Positions 27,407 to 36,444 of a stretch of 64,000 nucleotides of DNA are shown here, one piece after another (the stretch's first letter is position 1; the number at the start of each line of letters is the position of its first letter). This DNA is from Clostridia bacterium. Lineage in GTDB: Bacteria > Bacillota > Clostridia > Christensenellales > SZUA-584. The stretch spans positions 1-64,000 of the forward strand of contig JABGQS010000001.1 in NCBI GenBank assembly GCA_018648645.1. The letters run 5' to 3'. The translations under genes and the position numbers were made by a program. The notes under the pieces are model-generated. The model saw only the letters and a program-made list of their open reading frames with translations, was not told the origin of the DNA and made no database searches.

Positions 27407-29149
27407 ATGACGGTTATCATCACTTTTTTTGACAAGGATTTTAAAGGCAATACGTATAAGCTGCAAGGTAAATATTTTGAGCATTTTATTCGGGTCTTTC
27501 CCGGCTATAAAACGACGCTTAAAGAAGCAAAGCGATGCATCGCGTTTTTTGCCGGCAGGGACAACGCGAATATGCATGCCTACACAATCGAGATCAAGTC
27601 GGTTAATATACTGAGCAAGAGTATATTGTTTGAGTTTGGGATAAGCAAGAAGCTCGATTTGTTGAGTAAGGACTTAGCACGCCAGGTGCGCAGGATATCG
27701 ACGCAGCGCGGGTATAACGACGCGAAGGGGATGTCGCCGCTTGTGTGTCTGTTTGCCAAGCAAGAAGAGATTATGCGTGCTGTTGATAAAGCAAAAAGAG
27801 TGGAAGCTCTGATAAAAGACAAGAACTATAAAGGTGTGTGCATGATGTTTGCGCCGCTCGGCGAGGCGAATAAGAATCCGGATATTTGGAGCAACGCGGA
27901 TACGCTGTATGCTCTCGGGCTGTCGTGCAGTAAGCTGTCTGTAACCCTTTTGGTGAAGGCGGGGGAAACCAAGAAACTGCAAAGCAAAGCGAAGTATCGA
28001 AAGTATTGCGTGGCGTTTTTGACGCGCGGGTATGAGATAGAGCAGGACAACGTTCGGTTTGCGGCTGCGCTGGCGTATCGGTATTATTCTAACGTACACG
28101 AGCTGATGCGGCCGGGCGAGCGGCGGGACAGCGACGTGGAGCAAGAGATTGCGCTTGCAAACGAGTGGCTAAACAAAGCGCTTGAGATGAACCCGACCAG
28201 TGTACGAAACCACTACCGAAAAGGCAAGCTGATTATCGAGAAGCAGGCGCCGTATCTGCTGTTTGGCAAAAAGTCGTACGGACCCGCCGAAGCGAAGACG
28301 ATTCGCGAGATTAGGCAGGTGGGCGAAGAGCATTTGGTAACGGCGATTTCGCTTTATGAAGCACTGACGGACGAAGCAAAAAAGAAGTCTAACGCAAGGG
28401 AGTATGCAAAAGCGCTGTTCGTGCTGGGGAGGTATTACCTCGGTGATACCAACCTGCCGATACATGGCTTTTATCTAAGCAAAGTGGCGGGCAAGCAGCC
28501 CGATGTGACAATTGAGAAGATCGATAAGTTGAACCTGCAAAGCGCACATGTGAACCTGAAAAAGAGCTTTACTGCCGAGAGCGACATGTCACTTAACGGT
28601 GCGCTCGATATCAAAAAGCTGGCTGCGCAGGAAAAAGAGTGGACGAACTCGCCTATCAAGAAGCTGTATCATATCGGGTGTATGTATTGCGATACGGTGT
28701 TTGTGCTGACGGCACAGGGCAGTGCACAAAAGGCGGAGCAATATGCAAAAAAGGCGATCAAGATACTCGAAGCCGCAAAAAGAGTTGCGGACAGCTTGAA
28801 GGACAGAAAGCGGAATACGTGGTATATAAGCGAGCGGATTGCGTGGGTATATATGCATATCGGCAAGTATGAAGTTGCGGTCAAGCTGCTGAAAAACGCG
28901 CGTGCCGGGTATGTCGTAAACACGTACGCGATTGCGCTGATGCTTTGTGGCAGCGAGAACAAAGCGAGGGCAGAGCAGGTGCTGAAACAGGCGGCGGGCG
29001 ACAAGCACAATCTTGCTGCGGGTCTGTCAAAAGTGCTGTATGCATATGCGTCGGCAAAGACGGGCGAGGCGATATGGCTTGACACAAAGGAACTGTCGGA
29101 AAAGAACAAGAAACTGGCGAAAATACTGGATATTGAGTTTGTGAACTAA
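27407..29149 (+). CDS. Uncharacterised helical-repeat (TPR-like) protein
   Basis: 580-aa ORF with RBS AAAGGAG; repeated Ala/Leu/Tyr-rich helices (AEQYAKKAIKILEAAKRVADSLKDRKRNTWYISERIAWVYMHIGKYEVAVKLLKNA). Confidence 0.7.
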   Translation: MTVIITFFDKDFKGNTYKLQGKYFEHFIRVFPGYKTTLKEAKRCIAFFAGRDNANMHAYTIEIKSVNILSKSILFEFGISKKLDLLSKDLARQVRRISTQRGYNDAKGMSPLVCLFAKQEEIMRAVDKAKRVEALIKDKNYKGVCMMFAPLGEANKNPDIWSNADTLYALGLSCSKLSVTLLVKAGETKKLQSKAKYRKYCVAFLTRGYEIEQDNVRFAAALAYRYYSNVHELMRPGERRDSDVEQEIALANEWLNKALEMNPTSVRNHYRKGKLIIEKQAPYLLFGKKSYGPAEAKTIREIRQVGEEHLVTAISLYEALTDEAKKKSNAREYAKALFVLGRYYLGDTNLPIHGFYLSKVAGKQPDVTIEKIDKLNLQSAHVNLKKSFTAESDMSLNGALDIKKLAAQEKEWTNSPIKKLYHIGCMYCDTVFVLTAQGSAQKAEQYAKKAIKILEAAKRVADSLKDRKRNTWYISERIAWVYMHIGKYEVAVKLLKNARAGYVVNTYAIALMLCGSENKARAEQVLKQAAGDKHNLAAGLSKVLYAYASAKTGEAIWLDTKELSEKNKKLAKILDIEFVN

Positions 29150-29183
29150 GTGTAAATTAGGCATCTGGGGGCGTGAGGCAAGA

Positions 29184-29212
29184 TTGACACAAGCAAATGC
29201 GTATGTTATATT
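29184..29212 (+). promoter_or_regulatory. Sigma-70-type promoter
   Basis: TTGACA 29184-29189, 17-bp spacer, TATATT 29207-29212, ~45 bp before the small ORF. Confidence 0.6.
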
Positions 29213-29256
29213 TGTTGTGGTATAAATTACTAATTTATTACAAGGAGGAAAAGAGT

Positions 29257-29490
29257 ATGAAGATTAAAAACATCAACGAACCCGCAAAGTTCTTCGAAGT
29301 GCTCCAGGATTGCAAAGGCAAAGTAGAACTGGTTACTAATGAAGGCGACAGGCTGAATTTGAAATCGACTCTTTGTCAGTACATCATGCTTACGCAGATG
29401 TTCAGCGAAGCAAAGATTGATGAGCTGGAATTAATCGTATCTGAGCCTGAAGATTTGAATCTGCTTCTCAACTATCTGGTTAGAGGATAG
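29257..29490 (+). CDS. Small uncharacterised protein (78 codons including stop)
   Basis: MKIKNINEPAKFFEVLQDCKGKVELVTNEGDRLNLKSTLCQYIMLTQMFSEAKIDELELIVSEPEDLNLLLNYLVRG; AAGGAGG before ATG 29257. Confidence 0.75.
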   Translation: MKIKNINEPAKFFEVLQDCKGKVELVTNEGDRLNLKSTLCQYIMLTQMFSEAKIDELELIVSEPEDLNLLLNYLVRG

Positions 29491-29548
29491 TTTCAACTCT
29501 ACAACGATAAGCTGCTTTTTTAGGTGGCTTTTTTAATACGATAATATT

Positions 29549-29583
29549 CAAAAAGCACCTTGGGAAAACCAAGATGCTTTTGT
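29549..29583. terminator. Terminator-like hairpin
   Basis: caaaaagcaccttgggaaaaccaagatgctttt. Confidence 0.7.
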
Positions 29584-29604
29584 TATTTTAACAATTGCGC
29601 AGTA

Positions 29605-30774
29605 CTATAGCGCGAGTTTAAGAATGTTTTTGATGTCCTGCTCGTACAACTTGACGAAATAGCCGACTCCGTCGTCGTTGGTTTTGCGGCAGTTTGTTGC
29701 AATACGCTCGAAGCTGCTTTCATCAAGATCTATCTGCGACAGCATGGTCGGCAAACCTAATGATTTGAGAAACGACTCTAGCCTTGCAATACCTTCCAGC
29801 GCAGTTTGCTCCGGATTCCCGAATGATTGATCTACGTTCCAAACGCGAACGGCAAACTGGACGAAGCGCGCAATGTCGTGCTTATAGACATATTTGAGAT
29901 ATGCCGGAAATACAATCGAAAGACCCGCGCCGTGTGCTACATCGTTAATCCCGCTGATTTCGTGCTCTATCATATGCGTAGACCAGTCGCCTTCTCTGCC
30001 TGTATCGAGAAGATTATTATGTGCTAATGTGCCTGCCCACATGATTTCACTTCGTGATGCATAGTCGCTTGGATTTGCCAGCGCCAGCGGTGCGTTATGT
30101 ATCATAGTTTTTAGCGTTGATTCACAAAGACGGTCGGTGAAATCTACATCCTTGACATTCGTGAAGTATCGCTCCATAACATGAGCCATGATGTCTGATG
30201 TGCCACATGCTGTTTGATAAGCAGGCAGTGTATAAGTCAATTCCGGATTCATAATAGCAAATGTGGGTATAATTAACGGGCTGCCTATATGCCGCTTGTT
30301 TTTGTTTGGCAAGTCTGTTATAACGCTGCCATCGCTCGACTCGCTGCCGGCCGCAGGAATAGTTAAGACTACTCCGTTTGGAATGGCTTGCTTGATGACC
30401 GCTTTATCATAGAAAAAGTCCCAAACGTCTCCGTCATAACGCGCGCCAACCGCGATAGCTTTTGCGGAGTCGATTACGCTGCCGCCGCCGACGGACAGTA
30501 TAAAGTCTACTTTGTGCTCGCGGCAAAGAGCGATGCCTTCTCGCACTAATGCAAGCCGCGGGTTTGGCTTTACACCCCCGAGCTCAATAAAGTCGACGTT
30601 AGACTCGTTTAGCGATTCGATTACTTCGTCATAAAGACCGCTCTTTTTGATGTGGCCGCTGCCGTAATGAAGCAGCACTTTACTGCCGTGCTTTTTAACT
30701 TCTGCACCAACTTCCTTTTGAGTGTCCTTGCCAAAGATAATTTCTGTTTTGTTTAAAAATCTAAAGTTTTGCAT
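29605..30774 (-). CDS. Iron-containing alcohol dehydrogenase (butanol dehydrogenase-like)
   Basis: MQNFRFLNKTEIIFGKDTQKEVG, FILSVGGGSVIDSAKAIAVGA, DWSTHMIEHEISGINDVAHGAGLSIVFPAYLKYV. Confidence 0.94.
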   Translation of the reverse strand: MQNFRFLNKTEIIFGKDTQKEVGAEVKKHGSKVLLHYGSGHIKKSGLYDEVIESLNESNVDFIELGGVKPNPRLALVREGIALCREHKVDFILSVGGGSVIDSAKAIAVGARYDGDVWDFFYDKAVIKQAIPNGVVLTIPAAGSESSDGSVITDLPNKNKRHIGSPLIIPTFAIMNPELTYTLPAYQTACGTSDIMAHVMERYFTNVKDVDFTDRLCESTLKTMIHNAPLALANPSDYASRSEIMWAGTLAHNNLLDTGREGDWSTHMIEHEISGINDVAHGAGLSIVFPAYLKYVYKHDIARFVQFAVRVWNVDQSFGNPEQTALEGIARLESFLKSLGLPTMLSQIDLDESSFERIATNCRKTNDDGVGYFVKLYEQDIKNILKLAL

Positions 30775-32035
30775 TTTTCTTGCTCCTATTTTTTTTATTT
30801 TTTGGTTTTTTTGATGTCCATATATGATACCTTTCCAGACTAGCTGCATATTCTAAGGCCGGTTCAAGCTTCTCGTAGCTTTTATCACGTTTGAAGAGCC
30901 AATTTTTAATCAGTATTCTAAGCAGCCCAAACAGCGGTGCTGCAATTAGCATACCGACAATGCCAAAAAGAGCCCCCATAACAATGATGGAGAAAAGTAT
31001 CCAAAACCCGTTGATGCCAAGGGAGTCGCCAAGAATTCGCGGCGAGAGAATGTTGCCCTCGATAATCTGCACGGCAATGATAATGATGAGCATGTAAAGC
31101 CCGTATATGGGCGAGGTCATCATCGCGAGCAGTACGGCCGGGATTGCGCCAATCAATGGACCAAACGTTGGTATCATGTTTGTGACAGCGATGATTAAGC
31201 TGATGAGCGCGGCATATTTGAACCCGGCGATTGCGCAAACGGCGAACGTTATAATACCTACGGCGAGGGAGCTAAGACCCTTGCCGGCAACGAATCGAAA
31301 GAACATGCCGTCTGCCACCTTGTACGTGAACGCGAGCTTGTAGTAGAATTTTTTGAACACTGCTTTGCTGATAAGATTAATTTGGTTTCTGATTTGGTTT
31401 TTGAACAAAAGCATGTAGATAGCAAAAACCATACCTAGCACGAAGTTGTATAGGAACCGACCTGTGTTGACTATGAAACCAAACACGGCAGCAGTTGCGC
31501 TTTGCAGTACTGATGTGATTTCGCCCCATGAGTTTGTTACGAGTGCCGCAATCGAGTTATCGTCGGTGATTTGCACATCAAGGAACTCGAGCACCTGCGC
31601 AACAAACGGTGTCTTGGTCATGTCGATACCCCATTGATATACGTTTTGAGCGTATTTGGGTAAATCGATACCAAGGCTGCTGATGCTCTGTATTATACTT
31701 GGTATCAGCAAGTATAGGAAAGCAGCGAAAAAAGCGAGCAGCAACACAAATGTGATGAGCACACCAAGTGCACCCGCGCCTCGCGGACGCGTTTTGAAAA
31801 GCTTGGTTTTTTGCAGCAACCGGGCAAATATAGCTGCCGGTCTGTGCAGAAGAAACGCAAATATAAAGCCGATTATAACGGGGGTAAGTATGCGCGCAAT
31901 AAAAGAGACGGCAGAGCTCACGCTCTCGTAGACCAAGCCGATGTTGTTAATGATCATCATAATCGCGTATAGAATGGCAGCAGAGATGACGACCGTTATT
32001 GCGATTTTTACGTGTTTGCTTACGGGCTTTTTCAT
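30761..32035 (-). CDS. AI-2E family (PerM-like) membrane transporter
   Basis: Hydrophobic protein with FGPLIGAIPAVLLAM, IIAVQIIEGNILSPRILGDSLGINGFWILFSIIVMGALFGIVGMLIAAPLFG. Confidence 0.9.
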   Translation of the reverse strand: MKKPVSKHVKIAITVVISAAILYAIMMIINNIGLVYESVSSAVSFIARILTPVIIGFIFAFLLHRPAAIFARLLQKTKLFKTRPRGAGALGVLITFVLLLAFFAAFLYLLIPSIIQSISSLGIDLPKYAQNVYQWGIDMTKTPFVAQVLEFLDVQITDDNSIAALVTNSWGEITSVLQSATAAVFGFIVNTGRFLYNFVLGMVFAIYMLLFKNQIRNQINLISKAVFKKFYYKLAFTYKVADGMFFRFVAGKGLSSLAVGIITFAVCAIAGFKYAALISLIIAVTNMIPTFGPLIGAIPAVLLAMMTSPIYGLYMLIIIIAVQIIEGNILSPRILGDSLGINGFWILFSIIVMGALFGIVGMLIAAPLFGLLRILIKNWLFKRDKSYEKLEPALEYAASLERYHIWTSKKPKNKKNRSKKNAKL

Positions 32036-32067
32036 TTGCCTCTTCCTATGTAAGTCGTTTGTCCGCT

Positions 32068-32376
32068 TTATTTATACTTGATTGCGGTGCCATATGCTGT
32101 TATTTCGGCCGCGCCCTGCATGAGCGAGCTTGAAGTGAAGCGCATACCTATTATGGCATCTGCACCGAGGGTATCTGCCTGTGAGCTCATCCTGCGAAGC
32201 GCTTGCTCTCTGCTCTCTTCCATCATTTGCGTATAGCCTTTAAGCTCACCGCCAACAAGAGTCTTAAAGCCTGCCATCATGTCTCTGCCCAGGTGTTTGC
32301 TTTGTATCATTGAACCACGCACAAGGCCGAGAACCTCAAAGTCCTTGTTGATGTGCTCGGTTGTCATTATAATCAC
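32068..32376 (-). CDS. YbjQ-family protein
   Basis: EVLGLVRGSMIQSKHLGRDMMAGFKTLVGGELKGYTQMMEESREQALRRMSSQADTLGADAIIGMRFTSSSLMQGAAEITAYGTAI; GTG start with GGAGG. Confidence 0.92.
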   Translation of the reverse strand: MIIMTTEHINKDFEVLGLVRGSMIQSKHLGRDMMAGFKTLVGGELKGYTQMMEESREQALRRMSSQADTLGADAIIGMRFTSSSLMQGAAEITAYGTAIKYK

Positions 32377-32508
32377 GTTTGTTTCCTCCAGTATCTTGTT
32401 TTTTTGATTATAACATAAGAAGACCCTGCATACATTATTTATTTTGCAATTTTTACCCATCAGGAGTAGAATGGAACAAAGAGGTAGAATTCAATTTGGA
32501 GGTGTTTT

Positions 32509-32931
32509 ATGAAAAAGTCGATTGTGATTTTAGTGTTTGTTTTGGTATGCGCGCTCTTTCTTGCGGGATGCCAGATTCAGCTTGGCGGCGGTGGTAAAAC
32601 GGCCATTGAAATGAGCGGCGAAACCGGCGATGTCGATTCTTTACCGGACACCGTGACGGCACCCGTGGGCAGCACGTTTGCGTTTAGCCTTGAAGGAAAT
32701 GCAACAACGGGGTATACGTGGCAAGTAACGATTGAGGATGAGGAGATTGTGGAGCTGAAAAGCAACGAGTATGTGCCGGAGGACAGCGATGCGGTCGGCA
32801 GCGGAGGGATTGCTACGCTGACGTTTAAAGCGCTGAAAAAAGGCGAGACGAAGCTGACACTTGAGTATGCACAGGACTGGGAAGGCGGAGAGGTCGACAA
32901 GACCAAAGAGGTTACCGTTGTTGTAGAATAA
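32509..32931 (+). CDS. Lipoprotein with chagasin-like (MEROPS I42) protease-inhibitor domain
   Basis: Lipobox LFLAGCQ; GNATTGYTWQVTIEDEEIVEL... GGIATLTFKALKKGETKLTLEYAQDWEGG: chagasin NxTTGYxW and later loops. Confidence 0.82.
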   Translation: MKKSIVILVFVLVCALFLAGCQIQLGGGGKTAIEMSGETGDVDSLPDTVTAPVGSTFAFSLEGNATTGYTWQVTIEDEEIVELKSNEYVPEDSDAVGSGGIATLTFKALKKGETKLTLEYAQDWEGGEVDKTKEVTVVVE

Positions 32932-33126
32932 CCGATGTTTGCTGCTGCGAGTAAGTGCGAAGTTATCCACGAGCGAATAGGGCGATTTGTGAGAAGATAG
33001 GGTATAAATGCGCGTTTTTATCCGCGTAATACACAATGCGGTTATAACTTCGTGGAATGTACGAGCGTCCTTGGTGGATTTCGTGTGAGGCTGCTTGGAT
33101 GCATTGTATATAGGTTTAGGTAAAAA

Positions 33127-33165
33127 TAACAGTTATCCACATACGTTGTGGATAGCTGTTTGTTT
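33127..33165 (-). terminator. Terminator-like hairpin at the addA 3' end
   Basis: aacagttatccacatacgttgtggatagctgttt. Confidence 0.6.
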
Positions 33166-33186
33166 TTTGGGGAAAGTATGTGTACG

Positions 33187-36100
33187 CTAAACCAGAGATA
33201 CTGATTTACCCGGTGCAAGGAAGAAGATCACTTTTTCTTTGACGGGCAGTTTTGTTATGCCGGTAAGCGCGTTTGCGTACAGCGAAAGCTGAACCGCGTA
33301 CTTTTGCGCGGCGTCCGCGCAGGTGGCTACTGTAACACTATCCGTTTTGTAGTCCACAATCACCCAATTGTCGTTCTCGATAAAACACAGATCAATGACG
33401 CCTTGCACGATGATTGGCTCGTCAGAATCCGTAAGCCCGGCTTGCTTCGCGGGCATCTGTAGACAGAACGGCGCTTCCGGAAGGCTGCGCTCCGAATGCC
33501 TAGCACGAGTGGCGATATCGCTGTTTAGAAAGCGGGCGATGCTTTGCGCGTCCACGTGCTCAGTGTGCTTTGCGTCAATTATACCGCTCTGCGCGAGAGA
33601 GGTCACAAAGGAGCTGACTTGTGCAGCGTTTCTTTGGTCTAGACCAATTTTTTGCAGCACTTTGTGAGTTAGTGTACCGCGCTCGGACGCAGAGATTTCG
33701 GTGCTTTCGCTTGGCAGATATGCAGGGGTGAAGTCGCGCGACTCGCCCATGCGCTTTAGTGCAGACACGCTTAGCTTGGAGGGTATGCGAGTATCCGGGC
33801 GGTAAGCGTCGCGAATGTCTATCGGCTGCGCAAGTGCAGCTTTCTCGAAAAGTGTAGTCAGTTTTTCCGCTTTGTTGTGAGGCGGCAACGCCGTTACTTC
33901 AAAGTCCGAATAATCGACAAATTGACTTATATCATCGGCATACATATGCAGCGCGGGCATTATTAGGTCTAGGTGCGTACCTGCGCTAAGCTGCCAATTT
34001 GCAGCCTTTGGCTCTTCCCATTCCTCCTTGTGTTTTTTAATGACTCCGCAGATAATCAGTTTTTGCTGTGCGCGCGTCATGCCGACGTAAAGCAAACGCA
34101 CTGTTTCGCAAATTTTTTCTTCTCTCATAGCGGAGGCTACCGCTTTTTTGTGCAAGGTAGGGCGCTTTATATGCGAAGCGGTGTCCGAAATATCGAGCGC
34201 TAAACCCAATGACCTGCCAACCAGCACAGAGCTTTGCGTGTCCTGCTGGTTGATTCTTTTGTGCATGCCCGAAAGGATGACGGCAGGAAACTCGAGGCCT
34301 TTCGATTTGTGTATCGTTGTGAAAAACACGGCGTTGGTATCGTTTTGGGCGCTGCCCGCGTTTTGAGCTGCAATGATGCGGTCTGAAATCTCGAGGATGC
34401 CACTGATGTGCGTTGCCATGCTTGCGTTGTCGATGAGCGCGCTGATGGCGAGCTCCTTATCCTTGCCGCTTGGCGCGGTTAGTGCGTATTCACGAAACAT
34501 GACCTCTTGACGCAGCCGCATAAGGAAATCGGGCATGGTGAGGCTGTCTGACAGAAGAGAAAAATAAGCGATTTTGTCAGAGAAACGCTGAACCTTTTCG
34601 CCAAGGGCAGAGCGCTGTGTGAACATGCGCACCGCATCGCTAAAGCTTAAGTATATCTGGGATGTGTTTGCGTCTGCATGTATGCGAATTTTCGCAAATT
34701 CGGGCTCGGTAAAGCCAAAGTATGGGTATCGCATTACACTCAAAAGTGCAACGTCGTCATATGAGCCGTCGATGACTTTCAATAGGTTAAGGTATACGCT
34801 GACATCGCTGAAATCGGGATCGGTGCTGTTAAAGCCGCTGATTAAAGGTATACCAAGATCGGTAAGCGCTTTTGCTATTTGCCTGCCGTCGCCGGCGACC
34901 ACAGGGCGGAGAATGGCGATGTCCTTGTATTCAAACCCTTGAGCCACCAAATCGCGAATATGCGCCGCAATAGCCCGCGACTCTGCCGCTGTTGCGCTGT
35001 CGCTGATTGGCAGGGAGACTTTCACATCGCCGCTGCCGCTGATGCCTGCGCTTAGCATGTGACCACCTGCGTACGCAACACCGCCGATTTGCTCTGTCAT
35101 CATATTTTGCATGACGCCGTTGATAAAATCGATGATGGCGGGGCAGCTGCGATAGTTGGTGTTCATCTCGATAAGACCGCTGCCCTTTAGCTCGCTGCAT
35201 CGCGCAATCAGCAAGTCGGGGTTGGACTCGCGGAACATGTATATACACTGCTTGACATCGCCGACAAAAAAGTCGTTATCATCGCGTTTGACGCGGCTGA
35301 TGATTGCGTGTTGGACGTTGTTGATGTCTTGGTATTCGTCGACGAAAACATGGGTGTATCGGTTTTTGTATCGCTGCGCGATGGCGTCCTCACTGAGCAC
35401 CTTTTTGGCGAGATGAAGTGAGTCGTCGTGGTCGAGTATATTTTTCTCGCGCTTGAGCTTGGTGTATTGCTTCACGAAAGCGCGTGTGATTTCAATAAAC
35501 GCTCCGCCGTCGCTTCCCGCACCGAGCTGCTCGTCCGATATCTTTTGTGCAAAATCAACGCTGTATTCGGTGAGTTCCTCAAAGCACTTGTTTGCTTTGT
35601 TTGTCAGCTTGCTCACAATACCGTACGGCGCGCCTTTGAACTTTTCTATCGGCGGCAGAATGGGAAGTGTTGTGTTGTCAGGCGAGATGGATTGTATTGC
35701 TCGCAGCATTTGGATTCGCTCAGCTTCGCTGGCATCCGCCTCATCGACAAAGCCTTTTTCTTCCCATACTGCGCTTCTTGCAGACAAATAGTCGGATGCG
35801 GTTGCGGCGGCAGAATGTGCCATGCTTTTATAGTGGGCAAAAAGTGAGTCGATAATTTGCGTGCCCGAAAAATTGCTTTGTGCGTTGCTTAGCCACTGTG
35901 TCGGGTTGTCGCTGCTGATGATGCGCGAGTAGATTTTGGACACAATGCTTTTGATGCCGTTTGTGTTGCCCCGCGGCGCATACCTTAGCAGAAAGTCTGT
36001 TACTTCACTCGAATAGCTTTCGACAGCGTGGTCGAGCGCGCGCTGTTTCAGAAGCGCTGTTTCGGCATCGCTGGCGAGCGAAAAAGTCGGCGAAACGCCG

Positions 36101-36444
36101 GCGTATTCAAAGTTGTCTCGGATGATGTTGTTACAGAAAACGTGGATGGTGCTGATGTCGGAAAACACGCATTTTTCTGCTTGGGCGGCAAGCCGCGCTG
36201 AATTGGTTTGTCTGCCGGCACTACTCAGGCGCTGATATATTCGCTCTTTCATCTCGCTTGCCGCAAGGTTGGTGAACGTGACGATGAGCATGCGCTCGAT
36301 ATCCTCGCCCTGCTCGACAAGTCGTAGAACGCGCTCTGTCAACACGCTCGTTTTTCCGCTTCCTGCTGCGGCAGAAACCACGATGCTTTTATCGCGCGCA
36401 TCTATGGCGGTCTGCTGGTGTTTGTTGAATACTTTATCGCTCAT
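33187..36444 (-). CDS. addA: ATP-dependent helicase/nuclease subunit A
   Basis: NKHQQTAIDARDKSIVVSAAAGSGKTSVLTERVLRLV (Walker A), HVFVDEYQDINNVQ, TTIHKSKGLEFPAVIL, C-terminal VIVDYKTDS nuclease motif. Confidence 0.95.
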   Translation of the reverse strand: MSDKVFNKHQQTAIDARDKSIVVSAAAGSGKTSVLTERVLRLVEQGEDIERMLIVTFTNLAASEMKERIYQRLSSAGRQTNSARLAAQAEKCVFSDISTIHVFCNNIIRDNFEYAGVSPTFSLASDAETALLKQRALDHAVESYSSEVTDFLLRYAPRGNTNGIKSIVSKIYSRIISSDNPTQWLSNAQSNFSGTQIIDSLFAHYKSMAHSAAATASDYLSARSAVWEEKGFVDEADASEAERIQMLRAIQSISPDNTTLPILPPIEKFKGAPYGIVSKLTNKANKCFEELTEYSVDFAQKISDEQLGAGSDGGAFIEITRAFVKQYTKLKREKNILDHDDSLHLAKKVLSEDAIAQRYKNRYTHVFVDEYQDINNVQHAIISRVKRDDNDFFVGDVKQCIYMFRESNPDLLIARCSELKGSGLIEMNTNYRSCPAIIDFINGVMQNMMTEQIGGVAYAGGHMLSAGISGSGDVKVSLPISDSATAAESRAIAAHIRDLVAQGFEYKDIAILRPVVAGDGRQIAKALTDLGIPLISGFNSTDPDFSDVSVYLNLLKVIDGSYDDVALLSVMRYPYFGFTEPEFAKIRIHADANTSQIYLSFSDAVRMFTQRSALGEKVQRFSDKIAYFSLLSDSLTMPDFLMRLRQEVMFREYALTAPSGKDKELAISALIDNASMATHISGILEISDRIIAAQNAGSAQNDTNAVFFTTIHKSKGLEFPAVILSGMHKRINQQDTQSSVLVGRSLGLALDISDTASHIKRPTLHKKAVASAMREEKICETVRLLYVGMTRAQQKLIICGVIKKHKEEWEEPKAANWQLSAGTHLDLIMPALHMYADDISQFVDYSDFEVTALPPHNKAEKLTTLFEKAALAQPIDIRDAYRPDTRIPSKLSVSALKRMGESRDFTPAYLPSESTEISASERGTLTHKVLQKIGLDQRNAAQVSSFVTSLAQSGIIDAKHTEHVDAQSIARFLNSDIATRARHSERSLPEAPFCLQMPAKQAGLTDSDEPIIVQGVIDLCFIENDNWVIVDYKTDSVTVATCADAAQKYAVQLSLYANALTGITKLPVKEKVIFFLAPGKSVSLV

